Positions 19,420 to 20,469 of a stretch of DNA of 20,469 nt are shown here, piece after piece (positions within the stretch are counted from its first letter, which is position 1; each line of letters begins with the position of its first letter). The stretch lies in assembly GCA_036939975.1 (NCBI GenBank), contig JALLPB010000199.1:1-20469 (forward strand), written 5' to 3'. The notes under the pieces were generated by a model. The model was given only the letters and a program-made list of their open reading frames with translations. It was not told where the DNA came from and ran no database searches. This stretch comes from Cyclostephanos tholiformis (taxonomy: Eukaryota; Bacillariophyta; Thalassiosirophyceae; Thalassiosirales; Thalassiosiraceae). The position numbers and the translations under genes were made by a program.

Positions 19420-19903
19420 GGAAGGACCAGCGCAGCATCGGCAAAGAGGTGTTCAATAATTCCCAGCGGTGGCCGTGGATGAGGAGGAGCAATCATGATG
19501 TGTAAGGATGATAGCAGAGGCTGTGGGCAGTGTCTGGATGCAGCGGCAACAGCAGGGGGTGGCAGGGGAAGGCAGGGGAGGGCAGCAGAGGTGGTGGCAA
19601 TAGAAGGATTTATCATCTGGTGCGATTGTTGATTTATGTTCTACAATAAGGCTGTGATATTTTGTTATCTGGCGCACAGACATGCAAATACACGAATGAA
19701 CAGTGTGGAACAGTGAGGAATATTTTTGGTGTATTTGTTGTGCACACAGGAAACAAATGCGCAGGTGCACAGGTAGGTGCACGTGGAACTTCTCATTTTT
19801 GGGCATGTCACCCACTTCACAATTATTCGAGGTTGACGTCGACGGCCTCCTTCCCTCCCAACGAGTATTGAAGCTCTCCTGGCACAACCTCCACCAATCC
19901 ACT
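19420..19903. other. Unassigned sequence between repeat copy and terminal ORF
   Basis: A purine/GGCAGG-rich stretch covers about 19540-19600, then AT-rich sequence. Short GTGCACAGG/GTGCACGTGG repeats lie near 19762-19786. No conserved gene or clear LTR boundary is identified. Confidence 0.4.
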
Positions 19904-20469
19904 ATGCCCCCAAAGGCCGCCACCGGTCGGCGTGGCAAGGGTAGTAGTGTCACAGTCGGCTCTACTCATCCTGCTAATGTTGCCGCCGCCAAGAAGGCCA
20001 ATGTCACGAGTAATGCGTCCACCAGTGTGTCTCCCAAGCGGGGAGCTAAGACGGTCGCGAATGACCGGATTGCAGACAGCTGTTGCCCCACAAGCGTGTC
20101 CCCATTGCGAGCGTTGCGCCAGAGGATGCCGAGATCGACGCCACTGTCGTTGTGCCGTGTGCTGGTGCTGCCGAGTATTTATCAGACCCACCCCCTCAGA
20201 AGCTGAGCATTCCCCCCTTGTGGAATGTGTGGTATACGAGCTCTTGCCAGGTGCTTTGCGTTGTTGGCAATAGCGGAGCGTTGGTCGGCAAGTGCGCACT
20301 GTGCAGGAATGGTCGTCCTGGGCGAAAAAATGTTGTGCTTGATCCAGAGCAGGTGGCAGAGTTGAAGGCGATCCCTTGTTTGGCGTATGATGCGTTGACG
20401 GGTACGGTTTCCCATCATCGTTCAGGAGGATTGCCACATTCTTATCCGCGAGGTCAGGTTAGGCAGTCT
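19904..20469 (+). CDS. Partial, apparently frameshifted unidentified ORF at the window edge
   Basis: An ATG at 19904 opens MPPKAATGRRGKGSSVTVGS, a basic, Ala/Ser/Thr-rich start that stays open to 20206. A second frame is open from 20065 to the window end (135 codons: PHKRVPIASVAPEDAEIDAT, later GKCALCRNGRPGRK and LDPEQVAELKAIPCLAYDAL) and looks more protein-like than the first frame after about 20070. A frameshift or unseen intron near 20045-20090 would join them. The Cys pair in GKCALC might bind zinc. The setting and N-terminal style would suit a retroelement gag-like or other repeat-encoded protein, but I cannot name a family. Confidence 0.35.

Noticed and set aside
19420..19903. LTR and primer-binding site of a retrotransposon
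   Set aside because: Sequences such as ATCTGGTGC and ATCTGGCGCACAGAC resemble possible primer sites, but no terminal repeat pair or polymerase domain is visible in the window.

Overview
The window looks like nuclear DNA of a unicellular eukaryotic alga, most likely a diatom or another stramenopile. Genes are compact but split by spliceosomal introns of mostly 75-210 nt with GT..AG ends and GTGAGT/GTAAGT-type donors. Predicted proteins carry hydrophobic N-termini, long Ser/Asp/Arg runs encoded by (TCG)n/(GAC)n tracts, EGF modules, PPR repeats and an SGNH-type lumenal protein. The taxonomic call is inference from style; no organelle gene, rRNA or convincing tRNA was seen.

Layout. 1-192: leader region with a perfect 21-bp hairpin. 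193-3465 (+): three-exon gene for a secreted-then-anchored EGF/Ig-like single-pass membrane protein of about 1012 aa. 3466-4326: AT-rich convergent intergenic space with one small ORF. 4327-7182 (-): a three-exon gene joining what look like separate ORFs into one protein of about 868 aa, with a signal-like N-terminus, an internal repeated motif (DPxIQDFGSxRDW) and a C-terminal coiled coil; I do not recognise the family. 7183-7524: shared divergent promoter space. 7525-11676 (+): a multi-exon U32-peptidase-family gene (RlhA/YhbU/PrtC-like, COG0826 type), with an in-frame TGA beside a G-rich tract. 11677-12835: intergenic space holding a 44-bp decayed copy of part of the U32 gene and weak small ORFs. 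12836-14867 (-): two-exon PPR protein with a signal-like N-terminus, probably organellar. 14868-16409: intergenic space with a TATA-like element and a weak small gene candidate. 16410-18653 (-): single-exon type II membrane protein with an SGNH-hydrolase-like lumenal domain. 18654-20469: mosaic tail with the start of an intron-containing ORF, a single ambiguous base (N at 19315), a 104-bp near-identical copy of the transmembrane-coding part of the first gene, and an unfinished, apparently frameshifted ORF running off the window.

The genes do not form a pathway. The U32 and PPR proteins both point to RNA metabolism (rRNA hydroxylation; organellar RNA binding), while the EGF and SGNH proteins belong to the secretory system. 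The most unusual items are the duplicated transmembrane exon fragment abutting the N, the U32 fragment downstream of its own gene, the unrecognised 868-aa protein with its duplicated motif, and the TGA/G-tract anomaly in the U32 gene.
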